This document shows positions 63,571-64,000 of a DNA stretch of 64,000 nucleotides, in pieces. The notes beneath the pieces are model-generated. The model saw nothing but the letters and a program-made list of their open reading frames with translations, ran no database searches and was not told the origin of the DNA. The translations under genes were made by a program, and so were the position numbers. Every line of letters starts with the position of its first letter. Position 1 is the first letter of the stretch. The DNA comes from Haliclystus octoradiatus. Taxonomy: Eukaryota > Cnidaria > Staurozoa > Stauromedusae > Haliclystidae. The stretch spans positions 5,959,402 through 6,023,401 of the forward strand of contig OU744447.1 in the NCBI GenBank assembly GCA_916610825.1, read 5' to 3'.

Positions 63571-64000
63571 GTGGATTCCTCCAGTTTTAACTGAGGATAT
63601 ATGTTTCACTTACTCAACTCTTTTTTGTTTGCTTAATCACCAGGAACACATATCTGTTACTTGGTTTAACTTTTCATTTTGGGAATATACTATACCAGCC
63701 ATCTATCGTTCTTGGCAATGTCAATGTGTGTTTTTATTGGTAAAACCATACTCAAGAACTTTGTACTGTCAATAATGAACTATATTGAAGTTAGATGGTA
63801 ATCTCATAAATAACAAATTACTATTATAATCATCGTATATAGTCTAAATAATCTTGAGCTTTGTTAAATAGGCATAAAACGTTTTTATTACATTTAACTA
63901 CTAAAATGATGTATTAAGTGATATGTATTGAAGTTACATTAGTTCTTGTTAATTGAGTCTAGTAACAAAATATGTAAACACTTTTGGAATTATTCATGTT
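63571..64000. other. Right edge, no supported feature
   Basis: A 92-codon open stretch (63497-63775, plus) overlaps the end of the satellite and has no recognisable domain. Confidence 0.3.

Overview
This is AT-rich eukaryotic (animal) DNA: split genes with GT-AG introns, non-LTR and LTR retrotransposons, many short inverted-repeat elements, tRNA-derived SINEs, satellites and a very long (GATA)n tract. There is no operon structure. PBK/TOPK and SPATA1 place it in Metazoa. The dense, decayed transposon load and AT richness suggest an invertebrate genome, but the species cannot be read from the sequence.

Layout. (1) 1-5.8 kb: a two-exon minus-strand mitotic kinase gene, PBK, with a hAT-like MITE in its intron. 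Upstream is a cluster of TA-flanked MITEs, one of which has grown an internal ~100-bp tandem array. (2) 5.8-24.8 kb: a complex accessory region. It holds Ty3/Gypsy gag and integrase fragments, two LINE fragments, a deletion-derivative Copia element, a decayed Myb/MADF-like protein, and an unrecognised intron-rich gene family present as divergent copies (7.8-10.0, 13.4-16.1 and 16.3-22.4 kb). The best-kept copy ends in six exons with mutually consistent splice phases. The first copy is fused in frame to a Gypsy integrase. (3) 26.5-54.9 kb: a 13-exon plus-strand gene that I identify as SPATA1. All 13 exons keep phase and give a 716-residue protein with a 10-residue tandem repeat and a C-terminal coiled-coil domain. 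Its introns hold two SINEs, LINE fragments, several MITE families, a nine-copy 70-bp minisatellite, hairpins and ~703 bp of uninterrupted GATA. (4) 55.8-56.4 kb: a convergent, single-exon, lysine-rich protein gene on minus. (5) 56.4-64 kb: mostly non-coding, with one intact MITE, a few exon-like stretches on plus and a ~320-bp satellite array at the right end.

PBK, SPATA1 and the 196-residue gene have intact frames, whereas all three copies of the unknown family carry stops or frameshifts. Those lesions therefore look biological rather than sequencing errors. PBK and SPATA1 are both testis-associated in vertebrates, but nothing here shows a functional link between them.
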